A stretch of DNA of 15,327 bases from an uncultured Sulfuricurvum sp. (GCF_937936435.1 NZ_CALDDG010000003.1:1-15327), one strand, 5' to 3'. Counted from the first letter of the stretch, positions 6,810 to 14,748 are shown. A program made the numbers and translations. The notes: generated from the letters alone by a model not told the origin.

Positions 6810-7700
6810 ATGCAAAAAAGTATCTTCTACAAACAAAAATTATATTTAGCAGTGACAATCTACATCATTGCATTAGTAGCAATTTATTTCCTTCATGGAT
6901 TCGTCTTATCTATTTACTTTGCACTAACGGTACTATTGATGGCATATTTCATACATATCATTGTTGATTTTGCAGAGTTCAAATTTGATGAAAAAGATCT
7001 ATCGATTCAACAGAAAGAAGAAGAAAAAAATCAATTAGCCCGTGTTCATAAAAACGAAATACGAGCAGTAATGAGCTTCTTAGAAAAAGAACGTCAAAAA
7101 ATAGATGAAATAAAAAACAATGCAATCAATGAGGTTCAAATCTCTACAAACCATGAAATCGAAAAAATTAGGTTAGAAGCAGAAGAAAGGATCAAAAAAC
7201 TGCAAGAGGCTGAACAATACAAACTTCAAGAGATTGAACAAAAATATAAAAATCAAATTGTCGAACTGGAAAAAGCACAATCTTCTAAAAATGGATGGAT
7301 TCCAAAAGAAGAATGGCTAAAACTCCAAAAAGAAAAAGAAGAAAAAGGGCGTTTATACGAGCTTAAAGTCGGTGAACATTTTGAAAATGAAGGCTATGCA
7401 GTTGAGTATAGAGGAATCAGTTTAGGCAAGAGAGATGGAGGGATCGATTTAATCGCTAGAAAAGAAGCAGAAGTTATTTTGATTCAATGCAAAAATTGGA
7501 AAGGAAATATAAAAATAAAACAAGCCGATATTCGAAAGTTTTACGGTGACTGTTCCAAATATATTGAGGATAATTTATTGTCAAGGGATGAAGTTCAATA
7601 TCGATATATCATACCTTCAAAGAGTTTGCTGGATTATCAAGCAGAACGGTTTTTTATAGAGAATCATACACGAATTCGATATGTTGTTATTGAGGCATAA
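6810..7700 (+). CDS. Membrane-anchored Mrr-type restriction endonuclease-like protein
   Basis: This 296-residue protein has three parts. Two membrane helices (about 11-29 and 31-52) are followed by a long charged coiled coil (about 60-185, rich in E, K, Q). The C-terminal domain of about 110 residues is of the Mrr_cat/PD-(D/E)xK type. Catalytic-site candidates are Glu189 (KVGEHFE), Asp213 in the GGIDLIA motif and Gln226-Cys-Lys228 (QCK). This matches the D...QxK core of Mrr-like type IV restriction enzymes, which cut modified or foreign DNA. The active site would face the cytoplasm if both ends are inside. The ATG at 6810 is 9 bp after the previous stop and has only a weak A-rich ribosome site, so translation may depend on the upstream gene. 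DNA cleavage and a defence role are inferred from the domain; a role in DNA uptake or repair is possible. Confidence 0.85.
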   Translation: MQKSIFYKQKLYLAVTIYIIALVAIYFLHGFVLSIYFALTVLLMAYFIHIIVDFAEFKFDEKDLSIQQKEEEKNQLARVHKNEIRAVMSFLEKERQKIDEIKNNAINEVQISTNHEIEKIRLEAEERIKKLQEAEQYKLQEIEQKYKNQIVELEKAQSSKNGWIPKEEWLKLQKEKEEKGRLYELKVGEHFENEGYAVEYRGISLGKRDGGIDLIARKEAEVILIQCKNWKGNIKIKQADIRKFYGDCSKYIEDNLLSRDEVQYRYIIPSKSLLDYQAERFFIENHTRIRYVVIEA

Positions 7701-7783
7701 AATTAAACGGTACGATCGTTTACCCGCTAAAATGCCAATCGGAATATCGAATCGTGGAAATTATGCAGATGTAGATACGGAGA

Positions 7784-7804
7784 AGGGAGAACGATTTTCT
7801 CCCT
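7784..7804. terminator. Hairpin between convergent genes, possible bidirectional terminator
   Basis: AGGGAGAA (7784-7791) and TTCTCCCT (7797-7804) form a perfect 8-bp stem with a CGATT loop. It lies between the + strand nuclease gene and the - strand ORF, where a shared terminator would be expected. There is no strong T-run on either side. A second small hairpin, AAACG/CGTTT (7705-7721), starts just after the nuclease stop. Confidence 0.45.
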
Positions 7805-7818
7805 ATGGAGAAGAAGGG

Positions 7819-8079
7819 CTATTCTACGTGTAGAATATATTTTTTTAATAAAGTATCTATCTCCGCTTCGAGTACCGTGATTTTGGCATTGATATCGATT
7901 TCTTCATTGCCGGATGGATTCGTGTTGATTTTTTCAGAGAGTTCTTTTTTTTCTTCTATTTTACTTTTGAGTATGTGAAGCGTATCTTCTATCATGGGAA
8001 TGATTTCTTTCTGCAATTGGTTAAGGGTAAAATGGAATGCGTACGAGCGCAAAAACAACGTATTAAATGCCTGTCTCAA
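7819..8079 (-). CDS. Small hypothetical coiled-coil protein (uncertain)
   Basis: This short ORF has 86 codons if the TTG at 8079 is used, or 58 from the first ATG at 7995. The shorter form begins MIEDTLHILKSK and is a charged helix pair (KSKIEEKKELSEK and LEAEIDTLLKK) likely to form a coiled coil. Neither start has a convincing ribosome site. An in-frame TGA lies just upstream of the TTG, so it may be a genuine small gene or the tail of a decayed longer one. I do not recognise a family. It is convergent with the nuclease gene and divided from pgaD by about 220 bp in which I see no convincing gene. Confidence 0.4.
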   Translation of the reverse strand: MRQAFNTLFLRSYAFHFTLNQLQKEIIPMIEDTLHILKSKIEEKKELSEKINTNPSGNEEIDINAKITVLEAEIDTLLKKYILHVE

Positions 8080-8297
8080 CCATCAAAACGATAGCGGCAG
8101 TGTTATCGAATTGTTACTTTTCAGAGACAATAATCGACAAGCAAAAATCAGTCCATTATGAGCCTTTTTGACCGCATAGAATGGGAATTTGCCCGCGTTT
8201 TAAAATGGAAAATAAGTATTATGAATAATTGAAAAATTCGGAAAGTTTAGCACTATTGGATTATGTTAGAAGGGATGAAAAATCACCCTCAGCACTC

Positions 8298-8741
8298 TTA
8301 TATCTGCCGGGTGGCGATTTGGCTGTCGAGACGGGTAATATGTCCATGTTCGTCGTGGTAGACGGTGACGTATTGGCTGTGGGTACACTGTGACAGCTCG
8401 GTGCTATCCAGCTGAAAGTAATTGACATAATCTTCGGCGTCGTAAATCAAGTGCTCACTCGGTGTCTGATAGCGGTTTAGCCGAGAGAGGATAAACAAGA
8501 TCACGGGAGTCGCAATCAGTACGAATATCGCATGATTGAAAGTGACGCTGTGGATGTTGTCGTAAATCCAGTCTGAAATCTCGACTTCCGGTTCTTTAAA
8601 AGTGATGATCCGATAAAAGACGTGAAACAGCGGTTTCCACAAATAGATGAAACCCAGCCAAAGGGCGAGGGTGATCAGATCCCATATGATCCGCTTGGTA
8701 CGGGGAAGTTCATGACGTTTGTTGATAATGAGCTTGTCCAT
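8298..8741 (-). CDS. pgaD: Poly-beta-1,6-N-acetylglucosamine biosynthesis protein PgaD
   Basis: This is a 147-residue small membrane partner of the PgaC glycosyltransferase. Two hydrophobic helices are visible (about 18-36 and 70-86), followed by a soluble tail; this is the PgaD layout. In E. coli, PgaC and PgaD bind cyclic di-GMP together, which stabilises the pair and turns on synthesis. Whether that holds here is inference. The ATG is only 3 bp after the pgaC stop, with AAAGG of its ribosome site inside pgaC, so translation is coupled. The sequence of PgaD is weakly conserved, so the name rests mainly on size, topology and position at the end of the pgaBCD unit. Confidence 0.85.
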   Translation of the reverse strand: MDKLIINKRHELPRTKRIIWDLITLALWLGFIYLWKPLFHVFYRIITFKEPEVEISDWIYDNIHSVTFNHAIFVLIATPVILFILSRLNRYQTPSEHLIYDAEDYVNYFQLDSTELSQCTHSQYVTVYHDEHGHITRLDSQIATRQI

Positions 8742-8744
8742 CTG

Positions 8745-10052
8745 TTAGCCTTTGAGAGTCTGTTGCGCTTTTTTGAGCTGCTGATGAGCACCGCGATCCG
8801 GACTGACCCAGCGTGCTCGCCCTTTTTTCCCGAACAATACTTTCGGTAGAGCCGTCACCGCCGTAAGAAGGTTGAGAAGCCAGTATATAAACGGATACCA
8901 AACCATCCAAAAATAGTTTTTACCCAGCCCCTGATCGTAATGCCCGTCCAACCATTTGCTGACGGCAAACTGGAGCAGACAGGCTCCGATCAAAATCACG
9001 CTACTCTGATCGGGGACGATCGGCGAGTGGTGCGGCATCAAAAACGATATCGGAACCAACAGACTGATAAACCAGACGACAAATACCAATACCATGCTGT
9101 ACGACCAGAGGGTACTGAGCATCAGTTCGACCATGAGACCCCATAGATGAGTCTGTTTGGGTTGAAAAAGAACTTTAAAGTTTTTGAGCATTACCTGAAC
9201 GCCCCCCATCGCCCAACGCAGCCGCTGTTTCCAGAGCCCTTTGAGTGTTTCGGGCATCAAAATCCAGACCAGCGCACGCGGCTCGAAGCGGACGTCCCAA
9301 CCGTTGCGTTGGAGTTTCCACGTCACATCGATATCCTCGGTGAGCATATCCGGACTCCAGTATCCTACCTCATGCACTGCCGCTTTACGAAAGGCGGTAA
9401 TAACGCCCGATACGGTAAACAGACGCCCGAAGCTGCGCTGTGCCCGTTTGATCATACCGACGATCGAGGAAAATTCGCCGACCTGGATTTTTCCGAGCAG
9501 CGTCGTCCGGTTGCGGATTCGCGGATTCCCCGTGACTGCGGCGACTTCGGGATAGCGGATGAAATGTTTGACCATCCAGTAGGGACAATACGGATCGAGC
9601 AGCGCGTCGCCGTCGATACAGAGCAGATATTCGTATTTGGCCAACAGTGCACCCGCTTGAAGCCCTAATGCTTTTCCCTGATTTTCAGCCAGATTGACCA
9701 CTTTCAAGCGCGGATTATCCACTGCCATGTCCATCAAGATTTCCAGCGTATTGTCCTTGCTTCCGTCATTGATGGCGATGACCTCGAATTCGGGATAGTG
9801 AACGTTCAATGCATACGAGATGGTTTCTACGGCATTCTCTCCCTCGTTGTAGCAAGGGATCAGAATACTGACCCCCGGCCAGCGCTCATGAGGGTTTAGA
9901 GGGGGAATGATGTCTTTCGCATAGGGTCTTTCATTTTTGAAATAAAAGAAAATAGCCCCGATGATCCACAAGCTGGACATGAAAAGGGGATAGTAAAATA
10001 CGAACCCCAAGATGAAATGCCACAGAGAATGCAAAAATATCAGGAAAGCCAT
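8745..10052 (-). CDS. pgaC: Poly-beta-1,6-N-acetylglucosamine synthase (family 2 glycosyltransferase)
   Basis: This is a 435-residue processive inner-membrane glycosyltransferase that polymerises UDP-GlcNAc into PNAG and passes it across the membrane. Two hydrophobic stretches at 4-38 precede the GT-A domain. Catalytic elements are present: Asp96 (INDGS), the DxD motif Asp147/Asp149 (CIDGD), TED with Asp240 as general base, and QxxRW as QRLRW at 276-280. Further membrane helices fill about 305-400. The ATG has an excellent ribosome site, AAGGAGG, overlapping the pgaB stop (11-bp gap). It lies between pgaB and pgaD as in E. coli pgaABCD and hmsHFRS. The length is normal and no motif is missing. 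Confidence 0.96.
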   Translation of the reverse strand: MAFLIFLHSLWHFILGFVFYYPLFMSSLWIIGAIFFYFKNERPYAKDIIPPLNPHERWPGVSILIPCYNEGENAVETISYALNVHYPEFEVIAINDGSKDNTLEILMDMAVDNPRLKVVNLAENQGKALGLQAGALLAKYEYLLCIDGDALLDPYCPYWMVKHFIRYPEVAAVTGNPRIRNRTTLLGKIQVGEFSSIVGMIKRAQRSFGRLFTVSGVITAFRKAAVHEVGYWSPDMLTEDIDVTWKLQRNGWDVRFEPRALVWILMPETLKGLWKQRLRWAMGGVQVMLKNFKVLFQPKQTHLWGLMVELMLSTLWSYSMVLVFVVWFISLLVPISFLMPHHSPIVPDQSSVILIGACLLQFAVSKWLDGHYDQGLGKNYFWMVWYPFIYWLLNLLTAVTALPKVLFGKKGRARWVSPDRGAHQQLKKAQQTLKG

Positions 10053-10063
10053 TCTAATCCTCC

Positions 10064-12085
10064 TTATTGGGCTGGAGCGGTAGTTTTAATCGAATACGAA
10101 TGCATACGGATCGGCTTTTCGGAAAAGGCTTTATTGATGACATCCGCATCCGGAACATTCGTATAGACGTTGTCGGGATAATAGGCGATATGATGAACAC
10201 CGAGATTGTACAAGCTGCGGATGGTGCTATCCATCTCCTGTGTCGAAATCGGTTCGTTCTCTTTTCTCCAATTGACGGACTGTAACTCGATGACGGTGCG
10301 CTCCAAACCGCACTCTTGCTGTTTGACGCGATCGACGATATCTTTATAAAACTGCTGCGAATCTTCGGCCTGCTCCATATACGGCATCGCCATGATGGCA
10401 GTATAGTCGTAGTGTTTGATCGACTCGCTTAGACTTTGGGCATACCACTCTTCGGCGTTCGGGTTCAGTGCGACCTGCGCATAGAGATTCCGTGCCGTTT
10501 TGAGACCGGGCTGTTCGTCGAGAGCTATGTGCGCCAGTTGTTGTGCAAAATGATCCAGATAGTCGGTTTTGAGCTTGGTCCATCGGTCAAACTGCTTACG
10601 GTCGGAACGGATTTCGGTTACGTTTCCTGATAATCCCCATTTTTTATATTGTGCCCGTGCCGAGGGGCTGTCGTCTTCGAAATCGGAGAGAGTAACGTCA
10701 TCATGAAATAAGATTCCGTCAATATACGACGATTTCGCCAAATCCCGGTAAATCTCGCGGATCACTTTTTGGGCTTTCGGTGAAAAGGGCGACAGTCTCG
10801 GGTAGCCCATGTTCAAATGTCCCGGATCGACTTGGAGAGTTACCACGGTGTCTTTGGCGGCAGGATTGGTTTTCGGCAGTTCCCATGCCAGCATCGGCAT
10901 CCATGCGTAAATCCGTTTTACCTGGGTACGGGTAGCGATTTGCCAGGCTACACGATTGAATAAATCGGCGCGCATCGGAATGTTGCGGTTCGGAAAATAG
11001 ACATAATCGGCGGCACCGTTGGCATCGGGATCGGCAAAAGCCTGCAAATAGACCGTATTGATTCCGAGGCTTTTGATCCGATCGAGCAGCACACCCAGAT
11101 TTTTTTCCTGCTGATCCGGGTCCGGATCATAAATATAATCCAGATCGATATGGGCCGCTTTGGTCGTACGGTCATCGTCGGTCAGATTGGCATTGCGTAA
11201 GATCATGTTGAGTTCGAGATCGCGCAGCGTCATTTTCCCCTCTACCAATATCCGTCGCAGTCCCCATAGCGGTGTAATACGGGTGTTGCTTCCATCGTCG
11301 AGGGTCAGCCCTATCGGCATCCCCAAGCGCTCGGCGATTGTTCTTGCTTCGATATTGTAGTGTCCGTACGGCCACACCATCACACGGGGCTTTTGACCGG
11401 TATAGCGCTCTAAAAAGATGTTGTTTTCCAGAAGATCGTTATAGACGCGGGCTTTGTACGTTTTTTCGTTTTCATACGATTGGGTATCCTTAAACCACAG
11501 ACGCGTCGTGATCGCCGGCTCCATATTCCCCTGCGGATTGCCCTGTAGACCTTCATGAGACTGATAGCTGTGGCTTCCTACCTCCACAAGACCGCTTTTG
11601 ACCATCTCTTTGATCTCTTTTTGGCTCAAAAACTTGTTCCGGGCAATCATATGTCCGCTGAAGTCCACTTTGTCCTCTTTTTGAAGCCAACTCCCGACCA
11701 ACGCGATAACGGTCGGGATTTTGTATTTTTTCAATACGGGAAAGGCATTGGCATAGACCGATTGATATCCGTCGTCGAATGTGACTAAGACAGCTTTTTC
11801 CGGTAAGGCTTTGCCGTGTTTGCGGTAGTTCAGAATATCGTCGATACGGACAAAATGGTAGCCGTTATCGATGAGCCAGCGCATTTGTTTTTCAAAGTTG
11901 GACGGACTGACCGCATAGGTCGAATCGAGCGTTTCGCTTTTGTCTGATATTTCGTGATAGCTGAGGATGGTAAATTCGTTGACGTTCTGGTCGCGGCTGC
12001 ATTTGTTGGGCAGGTCGTTTGCAATCAGCACGGCTCCGAAAAAAGTGATGAATACCGAGAATAAAATTAGAATCTGTCGCGGCAT
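10064..12085 (-). CDS. pgaB: Poly-beta-1,6-N-acetylglucosamine N-deacetylase PgaB
   Basis: This 673-residue two-domain periplasmic enzyme partly deacetylates PNAG, which is needed for its export. An N-terminal signal (hydrophobic residues 5-22) is present. The first Cys is at 29 without a lipobox, so unlike E. coli PgaB it may be a soluble or signal-anchored protein. The NodB-type deacetylase domain (about 38-300) shows the FDDG motif with Asp104/Asp105 and the metal ligands His172 and His177 (SHSYQSH). The C-terminal domain (about 310-660) is the PgaB glycoside-hydrolase-like barrel, with VDPGHLN and the acidic pair in FHDD (461-463). It is the first gene of pgaBCD. The ribosome site before the ATG is weak. 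A candidate promoter lies about 70 bp upstream. Confidence 0.95.
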   Translation of the reverse strand: MPRQILILFSVFITFFGAVLIANDLPNKCSRDQNVNEFTILSYHEISDKSETLDSTYAVSPSNFEKQMRWLIDNGYHFVRIDDILNYRKHGKALPEKAVLVTFDDGYQSVYANAFPVLKKYKIPTVIALVGSWLQKEDKVDFSGHMIARNKFLSQKEIKEMVKSGLVEVGSHSYQSHEGLQGNPQGNMEPAITTRLWFKDTQSYENEKTYKARVYNDLLENNIFLERYTGQKPRVMVWPYGHYNIEARTIAERLGMPIGLTLDDGSNTRITPLWGLRRILVEGKMTLRDLELNMILRNANLTDDDRTTKAAHIDLDYIYDPDPDQQEKNLGVLLDRIKSLGINTVYLQAFADPDANGAADYVYFPNRNIPMRADLFNRVAWQIATRTQVKRIYAWMPMLAWELPKTNPAAKDTVVTLQVDPGHLNMGYPRLSPFSPKAQKVIREIYRDLAKSSYIDGILFHDDVTLSDFEDDSPSARAQYKKWGLSGNVTEIRSDRKQFDRWTKLKTDYLDHFAQQLAHIALDEQPGLKTARNLYAQVALNPNAEEWYAQSLSESIKHYDYTAIMAMPYMEQAEDSQQFYKDIVDRVKQQECGLERTVIELQSVNWRKENEPISTQEMDSTIRSLYNLGVHHIAYYPDNVYTNVPDADVINKAFSEKPIRMHSYSIKTTAPAQ

Positions 12086-12154
12086 GTTTAGAACCCTGAT
12101 GACGTATCTGTTGGACTCGATTGCATTGTGAAACCTTATGGAATTTTATGTGCA

Positions 12155-12190
12155 ATTATATGTCAATAGCGCATCAAGAATCCATCAAGA
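12155..12190 (-). promoter_or_regulatory. Candidate pgaB promoter with direct-repeat operator
   Basis: Read on the minus strand, TATAAT (12160-12155) could be the -10 box, about 70 nt before the pgaB start. In place of a normal -35 there are two exact copies of TCTTGATG (12190-12183 and 12179-12172) spaced 11 bp apart, one helical turn. That is a typical layout for a dimeric activator or repressor. A TTGACA directly abuts the -10 and is too close to be its -35. Confidence 0.5.
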
Positions 12191-12235
12191 TTTTTTCTCA
12201 TGCAGGCGGGTATAAAAAAGGCGGAGAAGGGTCGG

Positions 12236-13447
12236 TTACAACTTGTTGCGGTCGACGCTTACGCCGCTGTATTCGAGGGTATAGATCAGTTCGACGGTAT
12301 CGAGGATATTAAAATTTTCCATAACCAGTTTTTTAAGATACTCTTTTTCGGATTGTTCGATTTTCATAAGAGATGCGGCGAATTTTCCTTTTTTGTCGAT
12401 AACGAGGCGGCTGATTTCGCGGTCCATATTGACATGGTTCATCAACGTTTTGACATTGGTTTCGAAGACCGCTCCGAGCAAGGAAAACATTCCTGCAAGA
12501 TAGGCTTTTTCTTTGTCTTTGTGATGGGCTTCTTCTTCCATTTTTTCTGCTCGGTTCAGTGCCAGCTGGAGCAGAGATTTGGATGCGGGATTGGTGGATA
12601 TCTCGGCGTATAGATAAACGAGAAGCCATCGCAGGAGTTTATCTCTGCCTAGAAGCGTGATGACTTGGGTAATCGATTCTACGGGAGTTTCGAAGGCAAT
12701 TTGGTTATTCAGAAATTTGATCAGTTTGTAGGTAAGATCGGCTCTTTGACGGATAAAGGTTTCAATCCGTGTTGTTTCATCATCTTCTTTGAGGAGTTTG
12801 ATAAGCTGTAGGATGATGACGTGCGTCACCTCTTTGTAGCCTTCGATTTCAACATTTTCGGGACGGTGAAAATAGTATCCCTGAAACATATCGAAACCCA
12901 TAGCCTTATATTGTTCGTGCTCGGCTCTGGTTTCGACTTTTTCGGCGAGAAAACGGGTACCGATACTTCGGAGTTTTTTCATCACTCCGTCGATATTTTC
13001 TACCTCTGCGGTACGGACGTCGACTTTGACGATATGGATGTATTTGAGCAGGCCTGCAAATTTTTTGATCATTTCCACACTGCAGTCAAAATCATCCAGT
13101 GCAATCGTATAGCCGCGTTTGTGATACGTTTTGATCCGTTCGATCACTTTGTCATCCAGAGAAATCGTTTCGAGAATTTCGATGACAAAGCGCTTTTTAT
13201 CCAGCATGTCGATAATGCCCGATGTGAGGAAATGCTCGTCGGCATTGATAAATGCAATACCGGTTTTTCCCAAAAGCGCGTCGGTGTTAAGATTGGTCAG
13301 GGTGTTGAAAATAACATGGGCGGTCGCTTTGATATGGCTCGGGAAAGGTTCGCCTCCCTCTGTCCCGTCACGAAATAGCAATTCATAGCCGTATACATTT
13401 TCATTCGCCAGATAAATTTTTTGTTTCGCTATGTATAACTTGCCCAA
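12236..13447 (-). CDS. EAL-HDOD domain signalling protein (YuxH/CdgJ-like)
   Basis: This 403-residue cytoplasmic protein has an N-terminal EAL domain (about 1-200) and a C-terminal HDOD domain (about 205-400). The EAL signature reads ELL (Glu22). Other usual active-site positions are kept: Asn68 (FINAD), Glu90 (EILE), Asp118/Asp119 (DDFD instead of DDFG), Lys141 (VKVD), the AEKVE loop (169-172) and Gln189 (FQGYYF). It may therefore hydrolyse or only bind cyclic di-GMP. HDOD domains generally mediate regulatory interactions and lack HD-phosphohydrolase metal ligands. The start is a TTG directly after an in-frame TGA, with AAGG about 7 nt upstream (13458-13455). It is the gene just upstream of pgaBCD on the same strand with a 150-bp gap. 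Since PgaCD is c-di-GMP-controlled in E. coli, a role in switching exopolysaccharide is plausible but unproven. Confidence 0.9.
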   Translation of the reverse strand: MGKLYIAKQKIYLANENVYGYELLFRDGTEGGEPFPSHIKATAHVIFNTLTNLNTDALLGKTGIAFINADEHFLTSGIIDMLDKKRFVIEILETISLDDKVIERIKTYHKRGYTIALDDFDCSVEMIKKFAGLLKYIHIVKVDVRTAEVENIDGVMKKLRSIGTRFLAEKVETRAEHEQYKAMGFDMFQGYYFHRPENVEIEGYKEVTHVIILQLIKLLKEDDETTRIETFIRQRADLTYKLIKFLNNQIAFETPVESITQVITLLGRDKLLRWLLVYLYAEISTNPASKSLLQLALNRAEKMEEEAHHKDKEKAYLAGMFSLLGAVFETNVKTLMNHVNMDREISRLVIDKKGKFAASLMKIEQSEKEYLKKLVMENFNILDTVELIYTLEYSGVSVDRNKL

Positions 13448-13584
13448 TCAACTGCCTTGTAGTCGTATTCTGAAACGTATTTTGCCCGAAAACGGATAAA
13501 AATTCGTTATGCCCGGAAAAATGAGGGGAGCAATTTTGGATATTTAGTCTTTTATGGAATAATGGAGTAACATGAGGAGTAGGC

Positions 13585-14748
13585 ATGATTAAAGCATTTT
13601 TTAAACTGGAGTCCGCGACGGGGATTTTGCTTCTTGTCGCAATGGTACTGGCAATGGCAATGTCCAATTCGCCTCTTGCATCTCTATATGAGAGTTTTAC
13701 CGAAATTCCGGTTGTAGTGAGTTTCGGATCTCTTGTCATCGCAAAACCTCTGCTGTTATGGATTAATGACGGATTGATGGCGGTTTTCTTTTTTATGGTG
13801 GGGATGGAGATCAAACGCGAGGCATTGGAAGGCTCTTTACGTGATATCCGGGCCATAGTCGTACCGATTATTGCCGCCGTAGGCGGGATGGCCGTTCCGG
13901 CACTTATTTATGTCTGGTTTAACCATACCGATCCGAATGCCTCAGTAGGATGGGCGATCCCGAGTGCAACCGATATTGCATTTGCACTGGGAGTTCTGAC
14001 CCTGTTGGGAAATCGTGTCCCATCAGGCCTAAAACTTTTTTTACTGACATTGGCGATTATTGATGATTTGGGAGCCATCATTATTATCGCTCTTTTTTAT
14101 TCGAGCGATCTTTCAGCGATCTCGTTAGCCATTGCGGCCCTCATGATAGCGATTTTGTTTCTGATGAACTATAAAGGGGTTGTCAATTTGACGGCTTATA
14201 TTTTAGTCGGGGGGATACTATGGATATCGGTATTGAAATCCGGCGTCCATGCCACTCTTGCCGGAGTGATTTTGGGAATGATTCTTCCGCTAAAGGGGAA
14301 TTCGGGAGCATTCCATGCATTGGAACATTCGCTGCACGCTCCCGTGAACTTTGTCATTCTACCTTTGTTTGCATTTGCGAACATGGGAATCGGGCTTGGG
14401 AATCTGAGTGTTAAAGATTTCACCGATAATATCACTCTGGGAATTGCCGCGGGATTGTTTTTCGGAAAGCAGATCGGCGTTTTTTTCTTTACGCTCATAG
14501 CAGTGAAAAGCGGGCTTGGAAAACTTCCTTTGGGTGTTTCGTGGAAACAGCTTTACGGAATTTCGATCCTTAGCGGCATCGGTTTTACGATGTCTCTTTT
14601 TATCGGTTCGTTGGCATTTGAGAGCGCAAAAAGCGGCGGAATCGTGATGGCGGACGAACGGCTCGGAATATTGATCGGATCGATTCTCTCCGCCGTTTTG
14701 GGCTATTTCGTGATTCGTTCGACGTTAAAATCAACGGAATTGAACTAA
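13585..14748 (+). CDS. nhaA: Na+/H+ antiporter NhaA
   Basis: This 387-residue inner-membrane antiporter exchanges internal Na+ for external H+ and sets Na+ and pH balance. Length and the multi-helix pattern match E. coli NhaA (388 residues). The ion-binding core is intact: Asp130 in ATDIAFALGVL and the pair Asp160/Asp161 in AIIDDLGAIIIIA, corresponding to E. coli Asp133, Asp163 and Asp164. The N-terminus (FFKLESATGILLL) and the INDGLMAVFFFMVGMEIKRE segment are family hallmarks. AGGAG at 13575-13579 fixes the ATG start. The gene is divergent from the EAL-HDOD gene (137-bp shared spacer) and is followed by gltA after 63 bp. A small palindrome AACATTGGAATGTT (14749-14762) touches the stop codon. 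Identity is secure. Confidence 0.98.
   Translation: MIKAFFKLESATGILLLVAMVLAMAMSNSPLASLYESFTEIPVVVSFGSLVIAKPLLLWINDGLMAVFFFMVGMEIKREALEGSLRDIRAIVVPIIAAVGGMAVPALIYVWFNHTDPNASVGWAIPSATDIAFALGVLTLLGNRVPSGLKLFLLTLAIIDDLGAIIIIALFYSSDLSAISLAIAALMIAILFLMNYKGVVNLTAYILVGGILWISVLKSGVHATLAGVILGMILPLKGNSGAFHALEHSLHAPVNFVILPLFAFANMGIGLGNLSVKDFTDNITLGIAAGLFFGKQIGVFFFTLIAVKSGLGKLPLGVSWKQLYGISILSGIGFTMSLFIGSLAFESAKSGGIVMADERLGILIGSILSAVLGYFVIRSTLKSTELN

Larger units (their letters stand above)
4870..7800. other. AT-rich accessory insert downstream of rnpB
   Basis: Base composition drops abruptly after rnpB and rises again near the pga genes. One line inside (5881-5940) has only 8 G/C in 60 bases, whereas sucD lines are about 60% G/C. 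Codon use in the two genes inside is dominated by A/T-ending codons, unlike all flanking genes. This suggests recent horizontal gain at a structured-RNA locus. I found no integrase, transposase or clear flanking direct repeat, so the mechanism and exact borders are unknown. Confidence 0.6.

Noticed and set aside
8158..8232. Plus-strand 24-codon frame starting MSLFDRIEWEF
   Set aside because: The start looks protein-like, but there is no ribosome site and it ends after 24 residues; it could at most be a gene fragment.
12821..13378. Plus-strand open frame of 185 codons within the EAL-HDOD gene
   Set aside because: It is antisense to a confidently identified gene; the Phe/Asp-rich product looks like a mirror of the real codons.
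13484..13520. Two GCCCG-AAAA-like segments (13484, 13511) in the EAL-HDOD/nhaA spacer
   Set aside because: The copies are short, not identical and 27 bp apart, so they are not convincing as an operator.
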